Below, piece by piece: positions 44,411 through 55,200 of a DNA stretch of 64,000 nt (position 1 is its first letter; each line of letters opens with the position of its first letter). The stretch spans positions 4,216,001 through 4,280,000 of the forward strand of contig JAWQUS010000023.1 in assembly GCA_036365455.1 (NCBI GenBank), read 5' to 3'. The position numbers were made by a program, and so were the translations under genes. The notes under the pieces were generated by a model, which saw only the letters and a program-made list of their open reading frames with translations, was not told the DNA's origin and did not search any database. The DNA is from Macrosoma leucophasiata. Lineage: Eukaryota > Arthropoda > Insecta > Lepidoptera > Hedylidae.

Positions 44411-45297
44411 TTTAATATAAAATATACGTGACATTGGGATAGTGTTCAGAATTTTAGGATGAATTGATTATGAATAGTGTGTAAGCTACGAGGGATTTTT
44501 GTACTTTTTGTGGTGTGTAAGAGGGTTGCGCAAATTTGGATATTTACAATGCTTGCCAGAACATCGCGTCACTATGATGTTCGGAGTTAGGAAGTTTGAA
44601 CCGTGTTTGCCAACCCTGCGATGTGTCAAACAACAAAGATTATATTTATGAGTGATGAATGACCACTAACTCATTATGTTTATTATGTAAATATATCAGA
44701 CGGATATTTTGTTAGAGCGCTGAGAACGTAGACATACTTCCAATATCTTCCCCGTGATATTGTTGATTTTATAAAGTGCGAGGGAAATGGCTAATTTGAT
44801 GTTATTCATACAGTTGAGATAGTTAAGGTGGGTTCGCATTGGCTTTTGCATTGGTAAGACGATTGGGTAGCAAACAGATCGCATACATGTCAAGTATATC
44901 AGAAGATATAATAAAACTGAGTTAAAATTCTATATGTGTTATAAATTAAAAAGTAATTTGTTTTGTTAAGATGTTAAGACACGCGTATACGCAGATGATC
45001 TTGTTTTAGCAACCCGCCCGTGGTCTCCCGCGGCTTGACACTTTATGACATGATTATGTAGCGATTTATACCGCAAATTTTAAAAAAATGTTAAATCTGA
45101 TTGCTTGCGAACTTTGTTGCACAAGTTGTAATAGAAAGTTCCAATGCACTCAACGATGAATCGAATCTACTTTTTGTTTAGGCCAAATTTTAAAATCCTA
45201 TCATAGTAAAAGGTTTCACACCAAATCACCTACCTTTAGTAAAAGGTTTCTATTCAGTTATTTTAAAATTATATTAATTCGGTCTAAGTAGGTGTTT
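44411..45297. other. AT-rich stretch, no gene seen
   Basis: Either further 3' untranslated region or intergenic DNA. Short frames only. Confidence 0.4.
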
Positions 45298-45815
45298 ATG
45301 TATGTATGTATGTATGTATCTTCACGCCAGGTCCCTAACGGGATAGGCAGAGAGTGTAGAGCGCCAGATATCCCGGTTCAGACAAACCTCTCGTGCCTCG
45401 TCTACTTTCATCATTCTCTTCATACATGCACGCCGATTCCTAAGACTTTTGACCCCACCATCAGACAGAACTCGACCTATTTGGTCATGGTAGGTCAGCC
45501 TTGGTCTTCCTGGGCCTCTGCAACCATCCACATTCGCATTGTATATCTGTTTAGTCATTCGCTCATTCGACTTTCTTTCTATATGCCCGAACCATCGGAG
45601 CATGCCTTTTTTCATTTTTACACCGATACTATCATTCACACAAAGTCTCTTTCTTACATCTTCATTACGAACGCGATCGGTGAGTGATACACCGCAGATC
45701 TTGCGCAAAGATCTCATCTCGACCGCGTTCAACTTACTTTCATGCTCTTTCCTGCAGGTATTTATGAAGGTATTATTATTGTTTCGAGCCAAAATTATTT
45801 CCTAATAGTCTCACT
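45298..45815 (-). mobile_element. RTE-like retrotransposon 3' end with C-terminal ORF2 coding
   Basis: Minus-strand frame 45792-45322 reads LNAVEMRSLRKICGVSLTDR, VRNEDVRKRLCVND, MKKGMLRWFGHIERKSNERM and GCRGPGRPRLTYHDQIGRVL, the end of an RTE/BovB-like reverse-transcriptase protein. The 3' end is CCTGGCGTGAAGATAC(ATAC)n at 45298-45325. It is 5' truncated but open, so rather young. Related tails: 29690, 32246, 47460, 63800. Confidence 0.82.
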
Positions 45816-47410
45816 TATGCTAGAAAATCAATTGACACGACCTACCAGTACGAATTATATCAATTTCATAAATATTTTGTCTTAATATTCTTGATTAAAA
45901 AGAAAATATGGTACAGATGGTTTACTAGAGTACCACCTACATAGACCACCCTACGGTTCAACATCCTTTAAAAGTACAAACGCCAGTGTGAACCCACCCG
46001 AATTTGCTTTACAGTAGAAATGTATGTTAAAGCTTGGTTCAGACTGACTGTTAATGCCAATAATCATTGTTAATCACTTTAAACAACATATTTTCTACAC
46101 AATTTATGCCAAAACAAATATTATAAATGAATAGATTTGCCGAGTGTGATTGAATAGTTGATATATGCTATAGAAATTTAGTCTGGACTACGCTTAACAT
46201 TTAGTAAAGTGAACTTATTTTTTGTATGAGATTTGTTTATGGGAGTGAAAAAATGGAAAAGGAAACATTGTCGAGCAATAATTTTGTAGCCTTTAGCCGG
46301 TCTGTATTTTTTAATGGGAATTATAATAAATTATTTTTCATCTTTGTTGTCGTTTGTGAGATTGCATAGATTATAAATTCGGTTGTTTTCTGTAATTTAC
46401 TATCTGCAGCTATTTTGGAACTGTACTATTAAATTCATTTTGAGGTTTTGCAGCTGAAGATGCAACCTTAGTACTATTTTCCTGTTGAATATCTACTTCA
46501 GTCAAATAGATATAAAATGATAATTTAATGTGTCACTGAACGAATCACATCATCATATTATATTATATCAACGTTTTTATCATAATAAATCAACTTATTT
46601 GAATGTGATTTCTTTATTAACGTATATTCTAAAATATAAACAACTGATGATCTTGAACTGTTAATTTATAAACTATTTCTCCGACAGATGATACTTTCAT
46701 TTTATGTCCATCAATATTAAATGCCACCTATTTAAAATAAGAACTCGTTGGAAAAAAAAACAAAGACATTATAATCTATGCAAAAATAAATAATTGTAAT
46801 TATATATAAATCGCTGACTTGCCAAATTGTAACTCCAAGCAAATTAATATTTGACCTCAAGTGCCTTCAGGCGAGTCCACATTATGGCCAGACCGGCTAC
46901 TTTAAACTGATTTACTCTCATCTATTTGACTGCACTCAATCTCAGTTTCATTTAAATGTGTTTTACGTAAAACGTAGACACCCTTCAGTGCTGGTATTAA
47001 GAAGGTGATAATTTCAATATAAATCATTGAAAATATATGCGTTTGTTTTATTTTTTACCTTTGCAATTTTTTTTATCATTAAAGTAAAAGTATATACTTC
47101 ACATTGATGGAGATGAATTGCATGATAATTCTGTATGAATGTGATGTTCTACCCATATAATAATTACCACTCATACCACTCTTGTGAGGCAATTATGAAA
47201 TTAAATAGAAAAAGTTTTAAAAAGGTAAGTAATAAGTATCCATTGAAAACGTGATATAATCCAAGAATGTGATATCATTCTTATAAGCAAAAAAAAATAT
47301 TCGGACGAATTGAGAACCTCCTCCTTTTTTTGAAACCGATTAAAAACGAAAGATTTCTAAACACAAAACATATTATAGTCTTGAATTTTTGTTCGTAATC
47401 TTAAAAATTA
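45816..47410. other. AT-rich stretch, no gene seen
   Basis: No exon, RNA gene or repeat with another copy here was recognised across about 1.6 kb. Confidence 0.4.
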
Positions 47411-47625
47411 CATGAAATGTAACTTCACGCTTGTATTCCCGGAAGAAGTAAGCGGTTAATGTGTGTATGTACCTTGACGCCAAGTCCCTCACGGGGTAGG
47501 CAGGTAAATGCATGCAATTAAAGCACTAATAAGCGTAGGTACATGGAAACACCCATGATTTGCCAGTTCCCTTTTGTCGAATGTAATAAGTAGCGAGTCT
47601 GTTGACGTATCACTAGACGACTACT
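47411..47625 (-). repeat. Diverged R2 SINE with a nested RTE tail
   Basis: TGTAACTTCACGCTTGTATT and CACCCATGATTTGCCAGTTC are R2 text; TGTGTGTATGTACCTTGACG, CAAGTCCCTCACGGGGTAGG in between is an RTE tail. Confidence 0.5.
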
Positions 47626-47708
47626 ATAACTAATATTATTTTGGAAGTTGTAAATACGAAATAATTTGGTTTTGTATTTTTTTAATTACATTTTTAAAAA
47701 CTTTACAT

Positions 47709-47984
47709 TCATTTCCTCATAAACTCAACACTGTGTAATGAATCTGGCATTCGCACTGCTTCATCATAAAACATGTTATCATCTGTATTTACATCAAATC
47801 CTCTTTCAACTGGGACCTTATTACCAGAATATGCACGTGCTGGATTCGGACTTTTCACTATTTCTTTTTCTTGCAAATTGTCATCGCGGTATAGTTCATC
47901 ATAGCCCAATATTAACGGTGGAAGAACTATTAGACTAGCTATTCTGTTTTTAGTTTCTTGATTGGAATTATTATTGCTTGCCAC
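47709..47984 (-). CDS. Small secreted protein, exon 2 and stop
   Basis: 92 codons with stop; contains GYDELYRDDNLQEKEIVKSP and ends DSLHSVEFMRK. Acceptor CAG at 47985-47987. Confidence 0.72.
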   Translation of the reverse strand: MASNNNSNQETKNRIASLIVLPPLILGYDELYRDDNLQEKEIVKSPNPARAYSGNKVPVERGFDVNTDDNMFYDEAVRMPDSLHSVEFMRK

Positions 47985-48539
47985 CTGTAAAAAAATATGT
48001 TTTTATTTAGGTACCCTAGGACCAAATAGGACTTGGCACAGGACGATAGGTCGTAGGTAGGATAGGATACGGGCAAGGCTACTCGCCCACGTCCGATAAA
48101 TCGGTGACCGATTTTTTGTAAGAGAAAAATAGAACGTATTGATAGCAATAGTGCAAAACACATGTTCTTCAAAAAGTCTGTCCGTTGAACTGTTGCTAGA
48201 ACGAAAGCATTTCAGTTAAGCGGTCGGCGGTGGCGGTACCATAATTATATGGAGCGACAAACCTTACAGGACCGGGAGGCTGATCCTATAAATAGGTACG
48301 CCTGTGGTTGTCATGTACCTAACTATTGTAGACATCGGAAGATAGCTTTATACGCACTAAGTAGTAAGTGCACTTTAGTCTTGCTTTTAGTCGTTAGGTA
48401 GGTACTTAGGTACCTAAAGTGTACCAATATTAAGTACAAGTAGGTATCTTGTCTTTAAAACATGAGAATTTTCACTACGTAGTTGATAACTCACCGCATT
48501 AAAAAAATAAAATACTAGTGAAAACTGGCATTGCAACAT
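47709..48539 (-). CDS. Small protein with signal peptide, family unknown
   Basis: Two exons on the minus strand: 48539-48495 (start ATG 48539-48537) and 47984-47709, separated by a 510-bp intron with donor GCG|GTGAGT and acceptor TTTTTACAG; phases agree. The product is 106 aa. Residues 1-17 (MLQCQFSLVFYFFNAVA) look like a signal peptide with an Ala-x-Ala cleavage site before SNNN. The mature part (89 aa) has no Cys, is rich in Asn, Asp and Glu, and has a short hydrophobic stretch SLIVLPPLILG and single or paired basic sites (KNR, terminal RK). A variant poly-A signal ATTAAA is at 47681-47686. I recognise no family. It could be a peptide precursor or a secreted gland or cuticle protein. It is transcribed in the same direction as BBS4, which ends 590 bp upstream. 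Confidence 0.7.
48495..48539 (-). CDS. Small secreted protein, exon 1
   Basis: 15 codons, MLQCQFSLVFYFFNA, joined in phase 0 to VASNNNSN of exon 2. A longer overlapping frame starting at 48572 ends in a stop before the donor, so this start was chosen because it alone gives an open signal peptide joined in frame. Confidence 0.65.
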
Positions 48540-49107
48540 TATTATCGCGACTATAAACTCTTATGACTTCCATAAAGCAAACGAAAATAAGAGAATCGAA
48601 AATACATTAAAAAAACAGGTATTTTAATAGCTGTTTATTTTTTTAATATAATGTTATTTCATTATGACTTTTACGCTGGTAAACGAAATCATTTCGATTT
48701 CAAGCCAGGTTAAACAAAAGTATTATAAATTGCGTAAATTATAGACACCACCCATTAAAATACCTGTCATAAAGCTATTAGGTCAGCGAATTACCAGAAA
48801 ATAAGATACCTTTTTCAACCTTGTGTCGTAACCAACATCACAAATAACCTAGTCTTTTTTAAAAATATGGAGATACCGTTCAATTCGCCGTCCTAACGGG
48901 CGGCAACGCGACATAACCAGTCCATCATACCACTCAAGTCGAAGTAATTTCCTGTGTTCGAAGTGGTGGATCCTGAGGTTCAAATGCCATTTAGACCGGT
49001 TCTTCCTCTAAGGATCGAGTGCCTTTCCACACACTTTTTATGCGTATTATCTATCTTGAGAGGTACGTTTAGATTAATGAAGAAAAACAACTATCTCGCT
49101 CAATAAT
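48540..49107. other. Interval between BBS4 3' end and the small secreted gene
   Basis: AT-rich with no repeats recognised. Expected to hold the small gene's promoter and 5' untranslated region; no clear TATA box was identified. Confidence 0.4.
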
Positions 49108-49125
49108 TTTATTAAAACAATAATA

Positions 49126-49263
49126 TTAAACTTCATCCGGATCGATTGCTTCGTCTGGCGTGTCGACAGTCGAACTCTGTATTGGATCTGTCTGCACAGC
49201 CGCTGACACCAGAACACCAGCATCTCGAAGAGCGCACATTAAAGATGCTAAGGAACTTGCCAG
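49126..49263 (-). CDS. BBS4: BBS4 last exon
   Basis: Acceptor CTACACCAG; 45 codons LASSLASLMCALRDAGVLVS, ending DTPDEAIDPDEV and TAA (49128-49126). Joined in phase 0 to NDDP of exon 8. Similar in position to the EMAQKLGAAL region of vertebrate BBS4. AATAAA at 49113-49108. Confidence 0.75.
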   Translation of the reverse strand: MASSLASLMCALRDAGVLVSAAVQTDPIQSSTVDTPDEAIDPDEV

Positions 49264-52200
49264 CTGGTGTAGGGATTAAAATAATATTAGACTCAACCCA
49301 ATGTATTTTTACATTAAGAAATAATCAATAATCTTCAGCGGTACAATTTAGAGTCTTCGAAATTCTCCTCAAAAGAGTCCTTCAGGTTATTTCTCTTACG
49401 ACCGAATACTCAAACGTCACTTAAATCTAAGTAGGACTTAAAAGTAAAGTCTTCTGCCTTTATAAAACACGTTCAAATGATAGAGATAGCGCGTATTTGA
49501 GGGTTGCTTAAAATTGAGTGACGTCTGAGTCCGGCCATTAAATGACATTAAAGCAATGATGATGGTCAGTGATTAGCATAGATTTATTATACTACTTCGT
49601 TGGATAAGTCAATGGTGATTAGTGACTACTGTAGTATACAAAAAACAAAAGGTCAAATGCAGATTTATTACCATACTCATCACCTGAGTCTTAAGTAGTT
49701 TTGCCGTTTGCCCCTTAGTCCTTAGACAGATATTACGAAAACACACAGTTCCTGAGAGCAGCATATTTTTATTTGGTCATGAACTGGCAAAAAATCCTGC
49801 AGTACCTACACACTGATGGTAAGTGAATACTGTAGCCGATTACATTGTAGTTTTTGACTGTAGCCTATAAACATTACCAAAGATTTCGATGTATACTGCG
49901 TTGCTGCTCCTGAGGGAAAATTGTTATGCCTTTGTGTCTCAAATTACGAGGCTGTACACTACCAACTGACCGGAACACGATAGCATTCACACCACCAATT
50001 AAGGGCAAGTAGACTAAGTAATACGGGGTGCCTATACCCACGGGCTCCGTTACTAGAGCTCTACAAACAGTGAAATTACTACTTTATGTACTCCCAAACG
50101 AAAATATGAATGAAGCGCGCATGGTGTAGATCGTAAACGATCTACTCGGTTAAGCACTACGGGCGCGGTCGGGTAGTGTGATGGGTGACCGCTAGTGGCA
50201 AATTAAATGCGCGTTTCCGTGCTTCGGAGGGCACGTTAAGCCGTCGGTCCCGGTTGCTATCGATAGATAGCAGTCGTTAAACCTTGTCGGAGGCCTTATG
50301 GGTGGTTTGAAAACATCCGACAGCGGGTTGGCCACTAACCCCAACACCTCCACCAATCCGCATTGGAGCAGCGTGGTGGAGTAAGCTCCAGGCCTCCCCC
50401 CAAAAAGGGGAGAGACTCGTGCCCAGCAGTGGGACGTATAATGGGTTGCCATTATTATGTCTCTCGTCAGCACGGAGTCCAATTTGAACCCCGGACCTTT
50501 GTCAGGCTTGCGCGGGGACATGGGGGGTCCAACACGTAGAGGCCCTTTCGAGAATTTTGATCTACTTCGTAATGGGTTATATTCGGCGGGACCTCTCTCT
50601 GACTGCATCAATAGTTAATACAGACACAGACAGACCCCGCAGAATATAATGGGACTATTGTAATGAAAAGTGATTTGCCAAACTTTGGGCTATGTGGGTG
50701 AACTGGGGGGACTAGCTGGCTGGGCCTATGGAGTGAGATCCGGCACCTGCCTATATTCAACATCTCACATTATCGAATCCTACTTTAGGCAGGTGGTGAC
50801 TCGCCTCTCCTTGGTGGGCCCCCCAAACAGCCAACCCGATGGTCGACAGGGGGCAACACTGTTGAGAGAGGCTGGGGGTGTCGAGAGGTGTGGCCCCGGT
50901 TTCACCATCACGAGCGAGTAATCTCGAGCTCGGAGCGGGCTTCCCCGCTATTATGCCTTTAGACACTTCCACCCCCGAGTGTATGGCTCTTTCAGAAATG
51001 TAGACAACAGCCTATTATCTAAATTTCTGCAAATGCCATACCTCTAGTGCCCCACTCTGACCGGCCAATGAAGGCAAGCCAGAGGTGAGAGACCTGATGC
51101 TCTGTCCGGCCGTACCTCTGCCCAGTTCTCTCGGAGGAACTCGAGATGATGGTAGGGGGTGGTGTCGCTACTCACCAACAGCTCGCCACAAGCTGCTCTG
51201 CCCCCCCATTATTATTATTATTATAAACGAAAATATCCCGAAGAAGGCTAAGGGTTCAAGCTCTTCAAGGGGTGATATTGAATATCTATCAAACACATAC
51301 ATACACACAGACACACACACATACACTCTCTCACACACTATTACATTAACACGTTCGTTTTCTTTAGACTGTGCTATTACGATGTTTTTTTTTTTTTTTT
51401 TTTTTATTTATGTAATAAAAGTGGCAAACAAGCATGCAGTTCACATTGATGTTAAGTGATGACTGCAGCCTATAGACACCCACACAATGACCAGAGGTCA
51501 AAATGCAGATGCGCTGCCACTCCTGAGGCATTAGGTGATATGCCTCTGTGCCTGAAATTACAGGGCCGTACATTACCACCTGACCGGAACACGATAGTGC
51601 TGAACACTACCATTTAGCGGCAAGTATATTAGGTAATGCGGTGGTGCCTACGCCCGCGAGCTCCGTCACTGGAACTCTACCACCAGTAAAAAGTGTGTGT
51701 GTTAGATTTAGAACAGTGATTCTCAAAGTGGTCCATATAGACCCCCTGGGGTCTATGGGAGACTAGATGGGGTCTACGTTTATGCGTAAATAAAAATGGG
51801 ATATATGGGAAAGTGATATAAATGTTTGCAAGGGGGTCCAACGAAACCAAATAAAAAATTGAAAGGGGTCTACAAGAAAAATAGTTTGAGAACCTCTGAT
51901 TTAGAACTTAAATAACTGTTTTTGTTTGTAATTCTTTTAAGAAACACTGTTCTGCCTGACACTGGAAGTGGCGTTGATCACTGCGAGGTATTTGTATACT
52001 CTTTGACTGCGAAAGTCTAATAAATGTTGTCATCGTACTGTCTGTTTATGTTTCTTTGTGTGTTTCAAATAAATAAATTTCATTTCAAATTCTGAATCAT
52101 ACCGGGTCATCATTCTTCTCCGCGTCCAGAATCTGCGCGGTGAGTCTAACTTCCTCTACTGCCTCTTCCAGGCGTCCAACCCTAGCGTGTCTAGCAGCTA

Positions 52201-55200
52201 GATTTAGGCGGATCAATGGATCATCTGGTGCCAGGAGACACGCGCGAGTGTATGCTGCATCGGCTCTATTGTCACCCAACCTTTCTAGTGTTATGGCTAT
52301 AAGTAGGACCTGCAATATAAAATAAATAAATAAAATACGCTTACGCTCACAGCCCCACAGTAGGTATAAACCTGTGTCGTGGGTGCCGTTGTACACATAT
52401 AACACATACACAAACACCCAGACCCGAAACAAATATCTGTAGGCCATACAAACATTTGTCCCGGTGCGGGGATCGAACCCGCGACCCTTCGAATCAAACG
52501 GTCATCTCACACCGCTGGACTAACCGGGTCGTCAATATGAATTGGATGTTCTAATTTTAATCATCAAAGAATCTTGATACTTAGACAATTCAATTAAATG
52601 CTTCACATATCGACACACGATATGGACTTCGATAGCTCAAAAAAATTGGGAGAGCGACTGAATTCCTCACCCTTCTGAGTGAAATACGAATTTATAAAGT
52701 TTGTAAGGGTGTTCCCCTTCCTATTATAAATTATTAATTATAAATTACGTCACGCAATAACCAATATCGGTATTTTCGACCCCCACTCCCTTTTCCCCGC
52801 TTCGTCACGCTTTTTCCTATCTTCTTAACATGTACCGTCACTACACCCCGGACACTTTGCCAAAATTCCATACAAAGTGGCAAACAAGCTTGCAGTTCAC
52901 ATTGATGTTAAGTGATGACTGCAGCCTATAGACACCTACAAAAAGACCAAGGTCAAAATGCAGATGCGTTACCACTCCTGAGACCTAAGGTGTTATGCCT
53001 CTGTGCCGGAAATTACAAGGCCGTACATTACCACCTGACTGGAACACTGAACACTACCATTAAGCGGCAAGTATATTAGGTAATGCGGTGGTGCCTACGC
53101 CCGCGAGCTCCACCATTGGAGCTCTACCACCAGTAAAAGTTGTATTAAAAATTATCCCAACCGTAAACGGTTGTGCAGGCTGCAGTGCCGCGGCACTGGC
53201 GAGCCTGCAGAAGGCGGAGGCGGGTCGCTTGCAGACCAGCAAAGCGAGCCCCAAGTCATGGTTGGCGCGGGCGCTGAGCGGCGCCGCCCACACTGCACGC
53301 TGGAGACATGTTAGAGCCTGGAAATTATATTATATCTGGAGTTTGGATAGATCAAAAAGTGCTACTCTAATTATCTAGCATTCAGTGAGAATGGTATAGG
53401 CACGTGTGTTTTATTCATTGCCCGAATAGAGCTACCGAATTGGCTATCGTACAGGTGTTCGGCACGCCACTTGCGTTGGTTAGAGCCAAAGGGCTCGGAC
53501 TGTGGAAGGCTTGGAATCGAGCAGCCGACGGCGGGCCTCTAATGGCGGACGAGCCCCAACATCGCGGGGTTAGTGAGTGCGATTCTCACACTACCGCCGC
53601 CTGTTCCTCTTGACGGCGGGTGCCCATGATGGGTTACACCGTGTGAAAAATACAGACGATAACGATAGACAATACGAGACAAGCAGACGGACCACCTGGG
53701 TAGCTGTCACCGCGACCTATTAATATTAAAATTTGCAACATCAGGGGATTTGCCAACGCCTGTAATACCTACCCCTTATAACCCATCAGGGATTACAGGC
53801 AAGAAATTACTTTTTATATGAGCACGTACCTAATACTAAACTTACTGCAACATATTTCTTCTTTGCCATCAAAGCGAGGCCCAAATTGGAGTGTGCTGCG
53901 ACGCATGACGGATGGGCAGTCAAAGCAGCCTTCAGTCTCGCTAACGCAGCGTCCACATCTTTGTGCTGCATCATCATGGCTGCGAGGGCCAGAGCGGCCG
54001 CATGCTGCGTGGGTTGTTGTGCTAGCGCTGCTCCCAGGAGTTGGAAGGCGCGGCGAGGGTCACCAGCTCGTAGACGCAGGGCACCGGCCGCTGCGAGAGT
54101 GTCAGCGCCACACGCGTGTACTCTGCAGTGTTTTATTATTTTGTGTCGAATTTGCATGATCACATCACGTACCTAACACGTACCTACTATTTAACTTCCT
54201 AAGTAATCTAGTGGCAGTAGTGCAACGCTGGGTTCCTCGGTTCAATTCCAGAATCGGAGGCTATTAGATATAAAAGTGTATTATCCTTTATCCCTGATGC
54301 TGTTAGATATTTAAATAATTTTTCCGTATCCAAGACCAATGAAATCATTACTCACGCCAAAGCCTGATCATAAGCTTGCAGAGCGCCGTTAATGTCTTCG
54401 CCCGCCAGCAGCAGCCGTGCCAGTAATGCCCCGGCGCGTTCCCCGCCCTCTGCGCTGACGGCTGCCCGCGCCCATTCCACGCCATGCTCCGCGTCACCAA
54501 GATTCCAAGCACACTCCGCTAAAGTACATTCGAGTGAAAAACACTTTTAAATGTTTTCATTTTAAAAATACAATCATCACAATAGAAGGAATGGTAGTAG
54601 CTACAACTACTACTGTCTAAGATACACCCCACGGCCTTGTTTATACGCTAGTGATCATTGGAAAGTGAACTGTATAAAAGAACTGATTCTGATTCTGATT
54701 CTCTGATTCGCACATTACACAGCTCACGAAATGTAAGTACGTAAAGTAGGTACCTATTATTCTAGTTTTTATTGGTGATTAATAAACATTTTAAAACTAA
54801 AGTAAAATGATAAGAAAATTAAGCAAAAGGTAGTACCGACCACGCCACGCAAGTATACTAATACGCCAGATAGTAATATATAAAGTAAAACGGTACTTAC
54901 CGAGTGCACAATAAATATCAGCATCAGGATGCTTCGTTAATTTGTCTGCTTCCAAATAGGCTTCTAGAGCCAGTTGGTATCGCCCTTGTTTGAATCTGAT
55001 ATTAATAATCCAATTATCACAAGTGAATATATTCAGGTAGCGTTTGTCGTAATGAATAGTACTTTACTAGTCCACTATTCTTTATAGGAAAAGTTAAATC
55101 TAAGTAGGTAGTCATCTACAAAAATTAGAAGTTCTAAATATTATTCTATTCTATGTCAGAAGTAATAATGCTTCTATCGCGGGCGATGATCACCATGTCG

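Noticed and set aside
52097..52102. TGA as the true BBS4 stop
   Set aside because: The preceding CCG|GTATGA is a usable donor and a distant in-phase exon resembles the family C-terminus; kept only as a possible retained-intron isoform.
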